From: Gallionella capsiferriformans ES-2
GTDB taxonomy: Bacteria; Pseudomonadota; Gammaproteobacteria; Burkholderiales; Gallionellaceae
Assembly: GCF_000145255.1 (NCBI RefSeq)
Contig: NC_014394.1
Location: 558,001 to 622,000 of the forward strand
Length of the DNA: 64,000 nt
Direction: 5' to 3'
Shown: piece by piece, positions 8,178 through 17,168 of the stretch
Layout of the letters: each line of letters begins with the position of its first letter
Numbering within the stretch: position 1 is the first letter of the stretch
Program-made: the position numbers and the translations under genes
Notes under the pieces: generated by a model
Seen by the model: only the letters and a program-made list of their open reading frames with translations
The model's database searches: none
What the model was told of the DNA's origin: nothing

Positions 8178-9302
8178 ATGAACGACAAACCTTACATACT
8201 CCTAATTGATGATGATGAATTTTCAGCACTTGTGACGGTGGAAATGTTGGCTTCAGAATACGATATACGGCATGTTGAGAGTGGTGCCGCGGCGTTGGAG
8301 ACAATTGTTAAGGCAGAACCTTGTTTGTTGTTGCTCGACGTCGAGATGCCAGGAATGTCAGGCTACGAAGTTTGTCGCACCTTGCGTGAAGATCATGCGA
8401 TAGGCGAGTTGCCGATTATTTTTCTCTCGGGCAGGCTCAGCGATGAAGACCGTTTGGCAGGCTACGAGGCAGGTGGCGATGATTATCTGACTAAGCCGGT
8501 ATCAGTTGATGAGTTGCGCTCAAAAATTAAACTGGCGCTGGCCCATCGTACTGCGCGTCAGCGTCTTAAGACGGATCTTTCAAGTGCTTTTTCCACGGCG
8601 ATGACGGCGATGTCGAGTTCTGCGGAGATGGGGGCGGTACTGCAATTTATGCGCAATAGTTTTAGCTGTCCGGATTATGAGAGCCTGTGCCGCGAAGTCT
8701 TGAATACGCTGTGTGCTTACGGTTTTGAGGCTAGCGTTAAAATTCACGGGCGGCAGGGTTCTGTTGCCCTGTCGTCTAACGGACCTTGTTCGCCGCTGGA
8801 GGAGTCGGTGTTGACTAATATGTCGCTTCAGGCGCGACTGTTTGAGTTCGGTTCCCGTACGTCATGCAGTTATGAGCACATTACCATTATCGTGAAGAGC
8901 AACTCTCGCGATGATCCTGAGCGACATGGACGCATGAAGGACAATCTAGCCTGGTTGGCGGAAGGTGCTAATGCGCGGGTCGACTCTATTGAGAGCAGCG
9001 CTGAAGTTGTTAGGCAGCATGCCGCTAATAAAATGTTGCTGGAACGTACACATCAGGCACTGCAGCGCATTGATCAACGCCATCGCAATCAGGAGATTAG
9101 AAGCAGCAGGATATTTCTGGAGCTGCAAAAGAAATTCGATCAGGCGATGTTAACGATAGGAATTACTCAGTCGCAGGAGGAAGAATTGGCTAGCATGCTC
9201 GAGACCGCGATCTTGCAGGCAAAAGCGCTGTACGACGAAGGGTTGGAAATTGATGAGCATATGGAGTGCATCCTTGAGCAACTTGATAAGGCGCGCAATT
9301 AA
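8178..9302 (+). CDS. REC-domain protein with long unassigned C-terminal region
   Basis: 374 aa from the ATG at 8178 (AAAGGA 6 nt upstream). A GTG at 8157 with GGAGGT 6 nt upstream is a serious alternative and adds 7 residues. The N-terminal receiver domain (about 5-120) has acidic DDDE at 11-14, phospho-acceptor Asp54 (LLLDVEMPGMSG), Ser84 and Lys106. Residues about 150-270 could be a small GAF-like sensory fold (CREVLNTLCAYGFEASVKIHG), but I cannot assign it. The last 100 residues are rich in Glu, Gln, Arg and Leu and look helical or coiled-coil. No output enzyme motif is visible. First of three tightly spaced plus-strand regulator genes. Confidence 0.82.
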   Translation: MNDKPYILLIDDDEFSALVTVEMLASEYDIRHVESGAAALETIVKAEPCLLLLDVEMPGMSGYEVCRTLREDHAIGELPIIFLSGRLSDEDRLAGYEAGGDDYLTKPVSVDELRSKIKLALAHRTARQRLKTDLSSAFSTAMTAMSSSAEMGAVLQFMRNSFSCPDYESLCREVLNTLCAYGFEASVKIHGRQGSVALSSNGPCSPLEESVLTNMSLQARLFEFGSRTSCSYEHITIIVKSNSRDDPERHGRMKDNLAWLAEGANARVDSIESSAEVVRQHAANKMLLERTHQALQRIDQRHRNQEIRSSRIFLELQKKFDQAMLTIGITQSQEEELASMLETAILQAKALYDEGLEIDEHMECILEQLDKARN

Positions 9303-9305
9303 TCT

Positions 9306-10217
9306 GTGAGGCGGCGATTGATTGCAAATATACTCATTGTGGATGACGATGAATTCCTGCTGTCTTTGACTGGGGATGTGCTGGCCAGGTTCGATTTTAC
9401 GGTCGATACGGCCAAAGATGGTTTAGTCGCCTGGGAGAAAGTAGATGAAAATCCGGCATTGTATGATCTGATTCTGCTTGATAGGAACATGCCTCGGCTT
9501 GACGGGATGGGTTTGTTGCAGCGAATGCGGTCGGATTCCCGATTCGAAAAATTGCCTGTCATTATGCTCACGGCTGAAGATGCTCAGCAGGATTTCTTAG
9601 AGGGCCTTGCGACGGGTGCCAGTTATTATTTAAGCAAGCCTGTCAGCGAAGATGTGCTAAATCTGGTTGTTAAAACTGCGCTGGAAGAATCCCGTGCTGG
9701 CCGCGAGTTGTATGCGCTGATGGATCAAAAAGACAATCAAACGGATCAGCAGAATTTTAGTTACCGCACGCTCAGTGAAGCCCGCGTGCTCGCGTTACAG
9801 TTAGCGAAGGCGAGCGGTGATCCCGGGCGTACTTTGAGGGGGTATTCTGAATTGCTGGTTAATGCGGTCGAACACGGCAATCTCGGTATTACCTATGCTG
9901 AGAAAAATCACCTGTTGCGCGAAGACTGCTGGTGCGAGGAAATTGATGCCCGACTTTCGCGAGCCCCCTACGCGGCACGCCGGGTGCAGGTAGCGCTAGC
10001 CAAAACCGACACGGCCGTTGTTGTGACCATCACGGATCAGGGAGCCGGGTTTAACTGGCAATCCTATCTGGAATTTAGTGATGAGCGCATATTTGACTTG
10101 AACGGGCGTGGAATTGCCCTATCGAAGGCGACCAGTTTCGATCGACTTGAATATTTAGGGTGCGGTAATTGTGTGGTTGCCAGCGTGTTTTTTGCAGGCA
10201 GCCAGCGTAGCAGTTAA
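9306..10217 (+). CDS. REC domain fused to RsbW-like HATPase
   Basis: 303 aa from GTG at 9306, 3 bp after the previous stop; a TTG at 9318 preceded by GAGG is an alternative start. The receiver domain (about 7-125) has DDDE at 13-16, Asp59 (LILLDRNMPRLDG) and Lys111. The C-terminal half is a histidine-kinase-like ATPase without a phospho-acceptor His domain: N-box ELLVNAVEHGN (182-192), G1 box DQGAGF (244-249) and G2 box NGRGIAL (266-272). This resembles anti-sigma/serine kinases of the RsbW/SpoIIAB type. A partner-switching role under receiver control is plausible, but no STAS partner is next to it. Confidence 0.83.
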   Translation: MRRRLIANILIVDDDEFLLSLTGDVLARFDFTVDTAKDGLVAWEKVDENPALYDLILLDRNMPRLDGMGLLQRMRSDSRFEKLPVIMLTAEDAQQDFLEGLATGASYYLSKPVSEDVLNLVVKTALEESRAGRELYALMDQKDNQTDQQNFSYRTLSEARVLALQLAKASGDPGRTLRGYSELLVNAVEHGNLGITYAEKNHLLREDCWCEEIDARLSRAPYAARRVQVALAKTDTAVVVTITDQGAGFNWQSYLEFSDERIFDLNGRGIALSKATSFDRLEYLGCGNCVVASVFFAGSQRSS

Positions 10218-10239
10218 TCTGAATGAGAAAATTAACCCG

Positions 10240-11115
10240 ATGATGAAGCCTCCTTTTTTCAAGTTGCATCAGGCTGATGATGTAAATCTGGCACAGGCTA
10301 TTTGCATACAGACTTCCGCTGAGTCTGATGTTCGGATATCGGCTCATCCTTCTAATATAAGGGGGGATGAACCTGATTTTAAAAATCTCAAAAATTCTGA
10401 ATGTGTGCCGGTTGCACTGGCGGGAAGGCATCTGATTTTAATCGCGGAAGACGATGAAATTAATCTTGATATGCTGCAAGCGCAGCTCGAACTGTTGGGT
10501 TATGTGACTGAAGCGGCTTGTGACGGTGCAACTGCGCTCGCAATGTGGCGCAGCGAACGTTATGCCCTGTTGCTTACTGATTGTCATATGCCCAATACGG
10601 ACGGTTTTGAACTGACCGCTGCGATTCGTCGTGAAGAGCCTGCCGGTATCCGATTGCCTATCATCGCTGTGACGGCGGACGCCATGCAAGGCGTGTCTGA
10701 ACGCTGTATTGCGCAGGGTATGGACGACTATCTGTCGAAACCGTTGCTTCTGGATGAGTTAGGCCGCATGTTGATCAAATGGATGCCACTGCCTGTAAGG
10801 GTTGCTGATTATCCGGTATGGGATGGTGGAACATTGAGCAGGTTAATTGGTGATAAGCCGGATCTGCGTCGGCGTTTGCTCGAAAAGTTTCTGGTCAAGG
10901 GGCGCATGCGCATAGATGAAATGCTCAATGTCGGGGAGGATCGCGAGTTGGCAGTTCATGCGGCTCATGCGCTGAAGTCCGCTGCGCGTACGGTTGGGGC
11001 GCTGCGCTTGGGCGAGTTGTGTCAGGCAATGGAGGATGGTGTGGCGATGCCCGGTGAGGTGAGTGTGGCCTTTGCTGCGGCCGAGTGTAATATCAAGGCG
11101 GTGCTGCAATCGTAG
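10240..11115 (+). CDS. REC-Hpt protein (receiver plus histidine phosphotransfer domain)
   Basis: About 291 aa from the ATG at 10240; the frame is open back to 10171, but that would overlap the previous gene by 47 bp. A poorly conserved N-terminal stretch (about 60 residues) precedes a receiver domain with EDDE at 70-73, Asp114 (LLLTDCHMPNTDG) and Lys167. An Hpt domain occupies about 195-285 with the phospho-histidine His243 in HALKSAARTVGA. REC-Hpt proteins usually act inside phosphorelays fed by hybrid kinases, but no kinase is adjacent. Last gene of the regulator cluster; the non-coding DnaA-box region follows. Confidence 0.83.
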   Translation: MMKPPFFKLHQADDVNLAQAICIQTSAESDVRISAHPSNIRGDEPDFKNLKNSECVPVALAGRHLILIAEDDEINLDMLQAQLELLGYVTEAACDGATALAMWRSERYALLLTDCHMPNTDGFELTAAIRREEPAGIRLPIIAVTADAMQGVSERCIAQGMDDYLSKPLLLDELGRMLIKWMPLPVRVADYPVWDGGTLSRLIGDKPDLRRRLLEKFLVKGRMRIDEMLNVGEDRELAVHAAHALKSAARTVGALRLGELCQAMEDGVAMPGEVSVAFAAAECNIKAVLQS

Positions 11116-11169
11116 TCGGGGTGTCTGATTTAACGCGACGGCTAAGCTTCGTGGCGAAGGAGATTGAAT

Positions 11170-11233
11170 AGTTACCCACAAAAACTGTGGATAAGGTTGT
11201 GGGTGGTTGTGTGGATTGGGTAGCTAAGCTGTT
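11170..11233 (+). repeat. DnaA-box module copy 1
   Basis: The module opens with GTTACCCACA, 5 bp, then TGTGGATAAG, giving an inverted pair of a near-consensus and a perfect DnaA 9-mer (TTATCCACA on the minus strand at 11186-11194). Two further related motifs follow (TTGTGGGTG, TGTGGATTG). It is matched base for base in layout by the copy at 11403-11466. Confidence 0.7.
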
Positions 11234-11402
11234 GGCAGGAAAGGATTTTTAACGGTGTGCTTAATTTTTTAGTTAAAAATATTTGATTATTAATCAACTT
11301 GTTACGAATTGTCAGCGGAGAATTTTTGCGTTGATGGACGATTTCTGGTGAAGGATTGGGTGCCGGCCGCTTAAAGTGCCTGATTCGAAATCAATCGTTA
11401 AT

Positions 11403-11466
11403 AGTTACCCACATATTATGTGGATAACATTGTGGACGCCTGTGTGGGTTGATAAGGTAACCTGTT
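11403..11466 (+). repeat. DnaA-box module copy 2
   Basis: Same layout as copy 1: GTTACCCACA, 5 bp, TGTGGATAAC (perfect DnaA box on the minus strand at 11419-11427), then TTGTGGACG and TGTGGGTTG. Both copies are 64 bp and end in CTGTT. The boxes and their spacing are conserved while the spacer bases differ. Confidence 0.7.
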
Positions 11467-11589
11467 ATTTGGTAAGGGTTTTTATCAGGCTGCCTGTTTT
11501 GTGGCCTTATCAGTAGACTTTTACTACCAGCCGTTGAATTTGCATGCGCTGTTTGGCAGTTGCATGCAGCAGTGTACCTTGTATGTTTT

Positions 11590-12345
11590 CTATATAGTCA
11601 AGGTGTTATCTTTGCATATCTTGGCCTTTTCGAGCCGGGACAGCGTCGGCAGCAGATTCAGTCCGCTATCTTCTTTCAAGGCGATCGCTGCCGTTTTTAA
11701 ATCCTCCAGATCGATATTGATCAGTTCGCCTTCTGTCGCGAAGGCGATGGTGTTGCCGCTCGGGCAGGACGGGAATAACAGCGCGCGTTCATTGAAGGCG
11801 GTAAGGATGTGTGCGAAGCCGCCCAGCACGCCTTTACACAGTCCCAAGAGATTGACCGCCATGACCCCCTGATCCGACAGGCAGCTCCTGCAGGCCTGAT
11901 AAAACGGCAGACTGTTGAGTTGACCCGGGTGCGCGTGTTCGTTGAAGCCATCGACCAGAATCAGGTCGAATTTTTTGTTGGTGCCGAGCACAAATTCCGC
12001 GCCATCGCCGATGATCATGTGGATACGCTTGTCATCTTCCGGCAGCTTGAAAAAATGCCGTGCGGTGGCGACAACGTCAGGTTCTATTTCCACGATGGTC
12101 AGGTGCGCATCGGGGCGATAGCGATACAGGAATTTCGTTAAGGAAGCGGCACCCAGGCCGATCAGTAGAATTTTGCGCGGCCAGCGAGCTTCGTTGCGCA
12201 GCAGCAGAGAGGCCATCATTTCTTGGGTGTATTCCAGTTCCAGATTCCACGGACGATTGATGCGCATGGCGCCTTGTACCCAGCTTGAACCAAAGTGCAG
12301 ATAACGGATGCCGTCTTTTTCGGAGATGTCGATAGGGGTAGTCAT
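11590..12345 (-). CDS. SpeE-like / class I SAM-dependent methyltransferase-fold protein
   Basis: 251 aa from the ATG at 12345 (MTTPIDISEKDGIRYL); the open frame extends further upstream but enters nnrD. The protein has the spermidine-synthase fold: glycine loop LLIGLGAASLTKF, acidic strand end VEIEPDVV, IGDGAEFVL, and LILVDGFNEHA. The last element replaces the DSxDPxGP aminopropyl-acceptor motif of real spermidine synthases, so a polyamine role is doubtful and it is better seen as a SpeE-related family member of unknown substrate. It starts 14 bp after the nnrD stop and is probably co-transcribed. Confidence 0.78.
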   Translation of the reverse strand: MTTPIDISEKDGIRYLHFGSSWVQGAMRINRPWNLELEYTQEMMASLLLRNEARWPRKILLIGLGAASLTKFLYRYRPDAHLTIVEIEPDVVATARHFFKLPEDDKRIHMIIGDGAEFVLGTNKKFDLILVDGFNEHAHPGQLNSLPFYQACRSCLSDQGVMAVNLLGLCKGVLGGFAHILTAFNERALLFPSCPSGNTIAFATEGELINIDLEDLKTAAIALKEDSGLNLLPTLSRLEKAKICKDNTLTI

Positions 12346-12359
12346 AGTGAGTGATGTGA

Positions 12360-13196
12360 TTAAATTGAACGCCACTGATTGAGCAGTCGGCGCGTCTGGT
12401 CGGTAAGTTCTGAGGCGGTCATGCCGATTGCAATGCGCTGTTTTGCTAATGCATCGCCCGCAGCGCCGTGTAGGGATACCGCCAGTAATGTCGCGTCGTC
12501 GGTGTTCAGCCCTTGGGCGATGAAGGCGGCGATGATGCCTGAGAGCACATCGCCCATACCGGGGCCGCTCATGCCCGGATTGCCGGTTGTATTGATGAAC
12601 ACGCCATCTTGTGTTGCACACAGGCTGCCGGCCCCTTTTAAAAGCACGGTGCAGGCGAAAATTTTAGCCAGTTCCTGCACGGAAGCCATGCGGTTGCTCT
12701 GGATATCTGCCGTGCTGCAGGCTAACAGTCGGGCGGCTTCCCCGGGGTGCGGGGTTAGCACGCTGGGGGCACTGCGCTGCGCAAGTAATTCGCGCAATTC
12801 GGCATGCAACGCGATTAAATTCAGCGCATCGGCATCGAGCACCAGCGCGATCTGGCTTTGCAGCGAGTCTTGCAAAAGGTTTCGTGCGACCGCATCGCAG
12901 CCCATGCCGCAACCGATAACCCTTACGGTAGCGGGGGGCAGGGGGGATTCTGCATCATGCAGCATGAGTTCCGGTTGTAAAAAATCAACGGCGGGCGGAT
13001 TGCCGGCCAGCAGGACGACATGCACGCTGCCGGCACCTGATTTTAGCGCCGCCCGTGCCGTCAGCAGAGCTGCGCCAGCCATGCCGGAGGCGCCACCGAT
13101 GACCACAACCTTCCCGAATAAACCCTTGTGGCTGTCCAAAGGTCGTGCCGGCAGTCGTTTTACGAGCCGTTTTTCATCAATGTGTTGTGGATTCAT
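12360..13196 (-). CDS. nnrD: ADP-dependent NAD(P)H-hydrate dehydratase (YjeF C-terminal domain type)
   Basis: 278 aa. It repairs hydrated NADH/NADPH in the cytosol. The ribokinase-like fold shows KVVVIGGASGMAGAALLTA near the N-terminus, LTPHPGEAARLL in the middle, and the nucleotide-binding signature GNPGMSGPGMGDVLSGII towards the C-terminus. Only the dehydratase domain is present; the N-terminal epimerase domain found in fused YjeF proteins is absent and must be elsewhere if it exists. Divergent from purL with an 80-bp gap. Confidence 0.9.
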   Translation of the reverse strand: MNPQHIDEKRLVKRLPARPLDSHKGLFGKVVVIGGASGMAGAALLTARAALKSGAGSVHVVLLAGNPPAVDFLQPELMLHDAESPLPPATVRVIGCGMGCDAVARNLLQDSLQSQIALVLDADALNLIALHAELRELLAQRSAPSVLTPHPGEAARLLACSTADIQSNRMASVQELAKIFACTVLLKGAGSLCATQDGVFINTTGNPGMSGPGMGDVLSGIIAAFIAQGLNTDDATLLAVSLHGAAGDALAKQRIAIGMTASELTDQTRRLLNQWRSI

Positions 13197-13236
13197 GCTG
13201 TGTTCGTTAAATGCTCAGGTAAGCGGCAGTGCATAG

Positions 13237-13242
13237 TATAAT
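13237..13242 (+). promoter_or_regulatory. candidate -10 element for purL
   Basis: TATAAT lies 34 bp upstream of the purL ATG in the divergent gap with nnrD. No good -35 box is found 16-18 bp upstream, so this is only a tentative promoter call. Confidence 0.4.
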
Positions 13243-13275
13243 CGCGTCCCGAATTTTATTCTCACCGCCACCGCT

Positions 13276-16200
13276 ATGTTTAAAGTCTCTGTCGGCAGTT
13301 CTGCCTTGTCCGCCTTTCGTTTGGAAAAATTGCGTGCCGCCCTAATTACGGCAGCGCCCGATGTCGTGGTTGCCGATACGCGCCACTGTTATTTCAGCGC
13401 CCTGCAAGGCGCCGCACTCGATGCTGCGCAAGCGGCTGTGCTGGATAAAGTGCTGGGGCTGACAGGACAGGAACAAGTGCCTGAAGGCGCACCTGTACTG
13501 GTCGTGCCGCGTCTGGGCACGATCTCGCCCTGGTCGACCAAGGCTACCGACATCGCACAGCATTGCGGCCTGACGGGCGTGGTACGGATCGAGCGCGGCG
13601 TGATTTATTATCTGTCGGCAAAAAACGGCGCGCAACTCACCGATGCTCAAAAAGCCCTTGCGTTGCCGCTGTTGCATGATCGCATGACCGAATCGGTGCT
13701 GGCATCGGTGGAGGATGCGGCAGAAAAAATATTCAGGCACGGTGAGCCTCAACCGCTGGCGAGCGTGGATATTTTACAGGGTGGCGCTGAGGCATTGGCT
13801 GCGGCCAACCGCGAGATGGGGCTGGCGCTGTCTGTCGATGAAATCGACTATCTGGTGGAAAATTTCAAAAAGCTCAATCGCAATCCGACCGACGTTGAAC
13901 TGATGATGTTCGCTCAGGCCAATTCCGAGCATTGCCGACATAAGATTTTCAATGCCGACTGGGTCATCGACGGTGTGGTGCAAGATATGTCGCTGTTCGG
14001 CATGATACGCAACACGCATAAGGTCAGCCCGGCAGGTACTGTGGTTGCGTATTCCGACAATTCATCCGTGATCGAAGGCGCATCTGTTGCGCGTTTTTAT
14101 CCGCGCGAGGGCGGTGCGTATGAATTTTCTGAGGAGCTGACGCACACCTTGATGAAGGTGGAAACGCATAACCATCCGACCGCGATTGCGCCCTTTGCAG
14201 GGGCTGCGACCGGATCGGGCGGCGAGATTCGCGACGAGGGTGCGACCGGTATCGGTTCGCGGCCTAAAGCCGGACTGACCGGATTCTCTGTGTCAAATTT
14301 GAATATTCCGGGTTTTGAGCAGCCCTGGGAAGCCGATTACGGCAAACCGTCGCGTATCGTCACCGCCTTGCAGATCATGCTGGAGGGCCCGTTGGGCGGT
14401 GCTGCGTTTAACAACGAATTCGGCCGACCTAATCTGACCGGTTATTTTCGTACCTTCGAAGAGCAGGTGGACGGCGAGATGCGTGGCTATCACAAGCCCA
14501 TCATGCTGGCAGGCGGCGTGGGCAGTATTTCTGCGATTCACACGCATAAACACGACCTGCCGGTAGGCGCTTTGGTGGTGCATCTGGGCGGGCCGGGCAT
14601 GCTGATCGGCTTAGGCGGCGGTGCGGCATCCAGTATGGATACCGGCAGCAATGCGGAAAATCTGGATTTCGATTCGGTGCAGCGCGGCAATCCTGAGATG
14701 CAGCGCCGGGCGCAAGAGGTGATTGATCGTTGCTGGCAGCTGGGCGAGAACAATCCGATTCTGTCGATACACGACGTGGGTGCGGGCGGAATGTCCAATG
14801 CGCTGCCTGAACTGGTGCATGGCGGCGGTCGCGGTGCAACGTTTGAATTGCGTAAGATTCCGCTGGATGAAACCGGCATGTCGCCAAGACAGATCTGGTG
14901 CAATGAGTCGCAAGAGCGCTATGTGCTGGCGATAGCACCTGAACGTCTTGCCGAGTTCCGCGCTTTCTGTGAACGTGAACGTTGTCCGTTTGCGGTCGTG
15001 GGTGTGGCGGTGGAAGACGATCAGTTGATCGTGCACGACACCGAATTTAACAACGATCCGGTCAATATGTCCTTATCGGTGTTGCTCGGCAAACCGCCCA
15101 AGATGACGCGTAATGTGGTGCGTGAAACGCCAAAACTGGCGGCTTTCGATACCTCATCGCTGGATTTAAAAGAATCTATCGAGCGCGTATTGCGTTTGCC
15201 TGCCGTGGCCAACAAGACTTTCCTGATCAGTATCGGCGACCGTACCGTGGGCGGCATGACCGCGCGCGATCAAATGGTCGGCCCGTGGCAGGTGCCGGTA
15301 GCGGATGTGGCCGTGACCTTGATGGGTTTTAATACCCATCTGGGTGAAGCCTATGCCTTGGGCGAACGCACGCCGCTGGCACTTGTGAATGCAGCCGCCT
15401 CGGGGCGGATGGCGGTAGGCGAGGCGCTGACTAACATCGCGGCAGCACGCATTGCTAAGATAGGCGACATCAAGTTGTCGGCTAACTGGATGGCGGCCGC
15501 AGGACACCACGGCGAAGACGCTGCGCTGTTTGATACCGTTCATGCGGTGGGGATGGAACTGTGTCCGGCGCTGGGGATCGGCATTCCGGTCGGTAAGGAT
15601 TCCATGTCGATGAAGTCCACTTGGACTGACGGCGACGAGAATAAATCCGTGACGTCACCGTTGTCGCTGATCGTGACTGCGTTCGCGCCCTGTACCGATA
15701 CGCGCGACACCCTGACGCCGCAACTGGCAGAAGACGCCGATAGCACGCTGCTGCTGATCGATCTGGGAAATGGTCAGAACCGCATGGGCGGCTCGGCCCT
15801 GGCACAAGTCTATAAACAGGTGGGCAGCATCGCACCCGATGTGGATTCCGCAGCTCGCTTGAAGTCATTCTTCGAATTAATTCAATCGCTTAACTCGGCC
15901 GGAAAACTGCTTGCCTATCATGATCGCTCGGATGGCGGTGCGTTTGTCAGTTTGTGCGAAATGTCGTTTGCATCGCATCTGGGTCTTGCTATCCAGCTGG
16001 ACGAATTGCCGGGCGATACCTTGAGCGCGCTGTTCAACGAAGAGTTGGGCGCAGTCGTTCAGGTTAAAAACAGCGAGTTGGCCGGTGTTCTGCAATCTGT
16101 GCGCGGTGCTGGTCTTGCGGCGTATCCGGTTGCAACCACAAACCAGAGCGGCCAGATTCTAGTGTCGCGCGGTCGCGATACGCTGTTTTCCGATACGCGG

Positions 16201-17130
16201 GTTAACCTGCAGCGTATCTGGTCCGAACTGACTTATCAGATGCAGAAGCTGCGCGACAATCCGGACTGCGCGCAGGCGGAATTTGACGGGCTGCTGGATG
16301 CGGCTAATCCCGGGTTGCATGCGAAGCTGACCTTTGATCTCGAATCTGCACCGGCAATCTTGAAGAGCCGTCCTAAAATGGCCATCCTGCGTGAGCAGGG
16401 GGTGAACGGTCAGGTGGAAATGGCGGCAGCATTCGACCGCGCAGGCTTTGCGTCTGTCGATGTACACATGAGCGATATCATCAGCGGTCGCGTGAATTTG
16501 AGCGACTTTAAGGGCGTTGCGGCTTGCGGCGGCTTCTCTTATGGCGATGTGTTGGGTGCGGGTGAGGGCTGGGCGAAATCCATCCTGTTAAACAGCCGCG
16601 CGCGCGATGAGTTTGAGGCGTTTTTTAACCGGAACGATACGCTGGCGCTGGGCGTCTGCAACGGTTGCCAGATGATGAGCAATCTGCATGAAATTATCCC
16701 AGGGGCGCAAAACTGGGCGCATTTTTCCCGCAATCAGTCCGAGCAGTTCGAGGCGCGTTTCGTGATGGTGGAAGTGCAGGAATCCCCGTCGATCTTCTTC
16801 GATGGCATGGCCGGCAGTCGCATGCCTATCGTGGTTGCACACGGCGAAGGGTATGCCGATTTTGGCAGCGAGGCAAAAATGAATGCCGCGCAGGTGACGC
16901 TGCGTTATGTAGATAATCGCGGCGTTGCGACTGAAACCTATCCTTTGAATCCCAACGGCTCGCCGCAGGGAATTACCGGATTGACCACAGCGGACGGACG
17001 TTTCTCGATCATGATGCCCCATCCTGAACGGGTATTCCGTGCCGTGCAAAACTCATGGTATCCAGACGATTGGCAGGAAAACGGCGCTTGGCTGAAGATG
17101 TTCCAGAACGCCAGACGTTGGGTCGGCTAA
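13276..17130 (+). CDS. purL: phosphoribosylformylglycinamidine synthase (large, single-chain form)
   Basis: 1284 aa, the expected size of the single-chain FGAM synthase of Gram-negative bacteria, fourth step of de novo purine synthesis using glutamine and ATP. Two AIRS-like ATP-binding halves form the body (for example [19 protein letters not shown] and [18 protein letters not shown]). The C-terminal glutamine amidotransferase has the nucleophile Cys in [10 protein letters not shown] and the catalytic His and Glu in MPHPERVFR. It starts [15 protein letters not shown] and is followed directly by a terminator, so it appears to be a single-gene transcript. Confidence 0.97.
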   Translation: MFKVSVGSSALSAFRLEKLRAALITAAPDVVVADTRHCYFSALQGAALDAAQAAVLDKVLGLTGQEQVPEGAPVLVVPRLGTISPWSTKATDIAQHCGLTGVVRIERGVIYYLSAKNGAQLTDAQKALALPLLHDRMTESVLASVEDAAEKIFRHGEPQPLASVDILQGGAEALAAANREMGLALSVDEIDYLVENFKKLNRNPTDVELMMFAQANSEHCRHKIFNADWVIDGVVQDMSLFGMIRNTHKVSPAGTVVAYSDNSSVIEGASVARFYPREGGAYEFSEELTHTLMKVETHNHPTAIAPFAGAATGSGGEIRDEGATGIGSRPKAGLTGFSVSNLNIPGFEQPWEADYGKPSRIVTALQIMLEGPLGGAAFNNEFGRPNLTGYFRTFEEQVDGEMRGYHKPIMLAGGVGSISAIHTHKHDLPVGALVVHLGGPGMLIGLGGGAASSMDTGSNAENLDFDSVQRGNPEMQRRAQEVIDRCWQLGENNPILSIHDVGAGGMSNALPELVHGGGRGATFELRKIPLDETGMSPRQIWCNESQERYVLAIAPERLAEFRAFCERERCPFAVVGVAVEDDQLIVHDTEFNNDPVNMSLSVLLGKPPKMTRNVVRETPKLAAFDTSSLDLKESIERVLRLPAVANKTFLISIGDRTVGGMTARDQMVGPWQVPVADVAVTLMGFNTHLGEAYALGERTPLALVNAAASGRMAVGEALTNIAAARIAKIGDIKLSANWMAAAGHHGEDAALFDTVHAVGMELCPALGIGIPVGKDSMSMKSTWTDGDENKSVTSPLSLIVTAFAPCTDTRDTLTPQLAEDADSTLLLIDLGNGQNRMGGSALAQVYKQVGSIAPDVDSAARLKSFFELIQSLNSAGKLLAYHDRSDGGAFVSLCEMSFASHLGLAIQLDELPGDTLSALFNEELGAVVQVKNSELAGVLQSVRGAGLAAYPVATTNQSGQILVSRGRDTLFSDTRVNLQRIWSELTYQMQKLRDNPDCAQAEFDGLLDAANPGLHAKLTFDLESAPAILKSRPKMAILREQGVNGQVEMAAAFDRAGFASVDVHMSDIISGRVNLSDFKGVAACGGFSYGDVLGAGEGWAKSILLNSRARDEFEAFFNRNDTLALGVCNGCQMMSNLHEIIPGAQNWAHFSRNQSEQFEARFVMVEVQESPSIFFDGMAGSRMPIVVAHGEGYADFGSEAKMNAAQVTLRYVDNRGVATETYPLNPNGSPQGITGLTTADGRFSIMMPHPERVFRAVQNSWYPDDWQENGAWLKMFQNARRWVG

Positions 17131-17139
17131 TTGTGAGTC

Positions 17140-17168
17140 AAAAAAAGCGGCCATAGGCCGCTTTTTTT
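17140..17168. terminator. bidirectional terminator (purL / tatD)
   Basis: AAAAAAAGCGGCC (17140-17152), loop ATA, GGCCGCTTTTTTT (17156-17168). Perfect stem with A and T runs on each side. It serves purL on the plus strand and the convergent tatD gene, whose stop codon at 17167-17169 overlaps the T-run. Confidence 0.93.

Larger units (their letters stand above)
11116..11589. other. 474-bp non-coding region with duplicated DnaA-box cluster
   Basis: No plausible gene is seen here. The region contains two direct copies of a 64-bp module (11170-11233 and 11403-11466). Between them is an AT-rich stretch (about 11261-11300). It separates the 3' end of the regulator cluster from the 3' end of the convergent minus-strand methyltransferase gene, so it is not an obvious promoter region for either. 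Confidence 0.8.

Noticed and set aside
11116..11589. Chromosomal replication origin (oriC)
   Set aside because: The DnaA boxes and AT-rich block are suggestive, but dnaA, dnaN, gyrB and rpmH are not nearby. In two 60-base lines I counted inside the minus-strand mutase gene (1561-1620 and 2221-2280) the plus strand has more G than C, so the skew does not obviously flip across this site. I keep it as a DnaA-binding locus, not as the origin.
12379..13236. 285-codon plus-strand open frame opposite nnrD
   Set aside because: Ala/Ser/Cys-rich shadow; nnrD on the other strand has clear motifs over the same bases.
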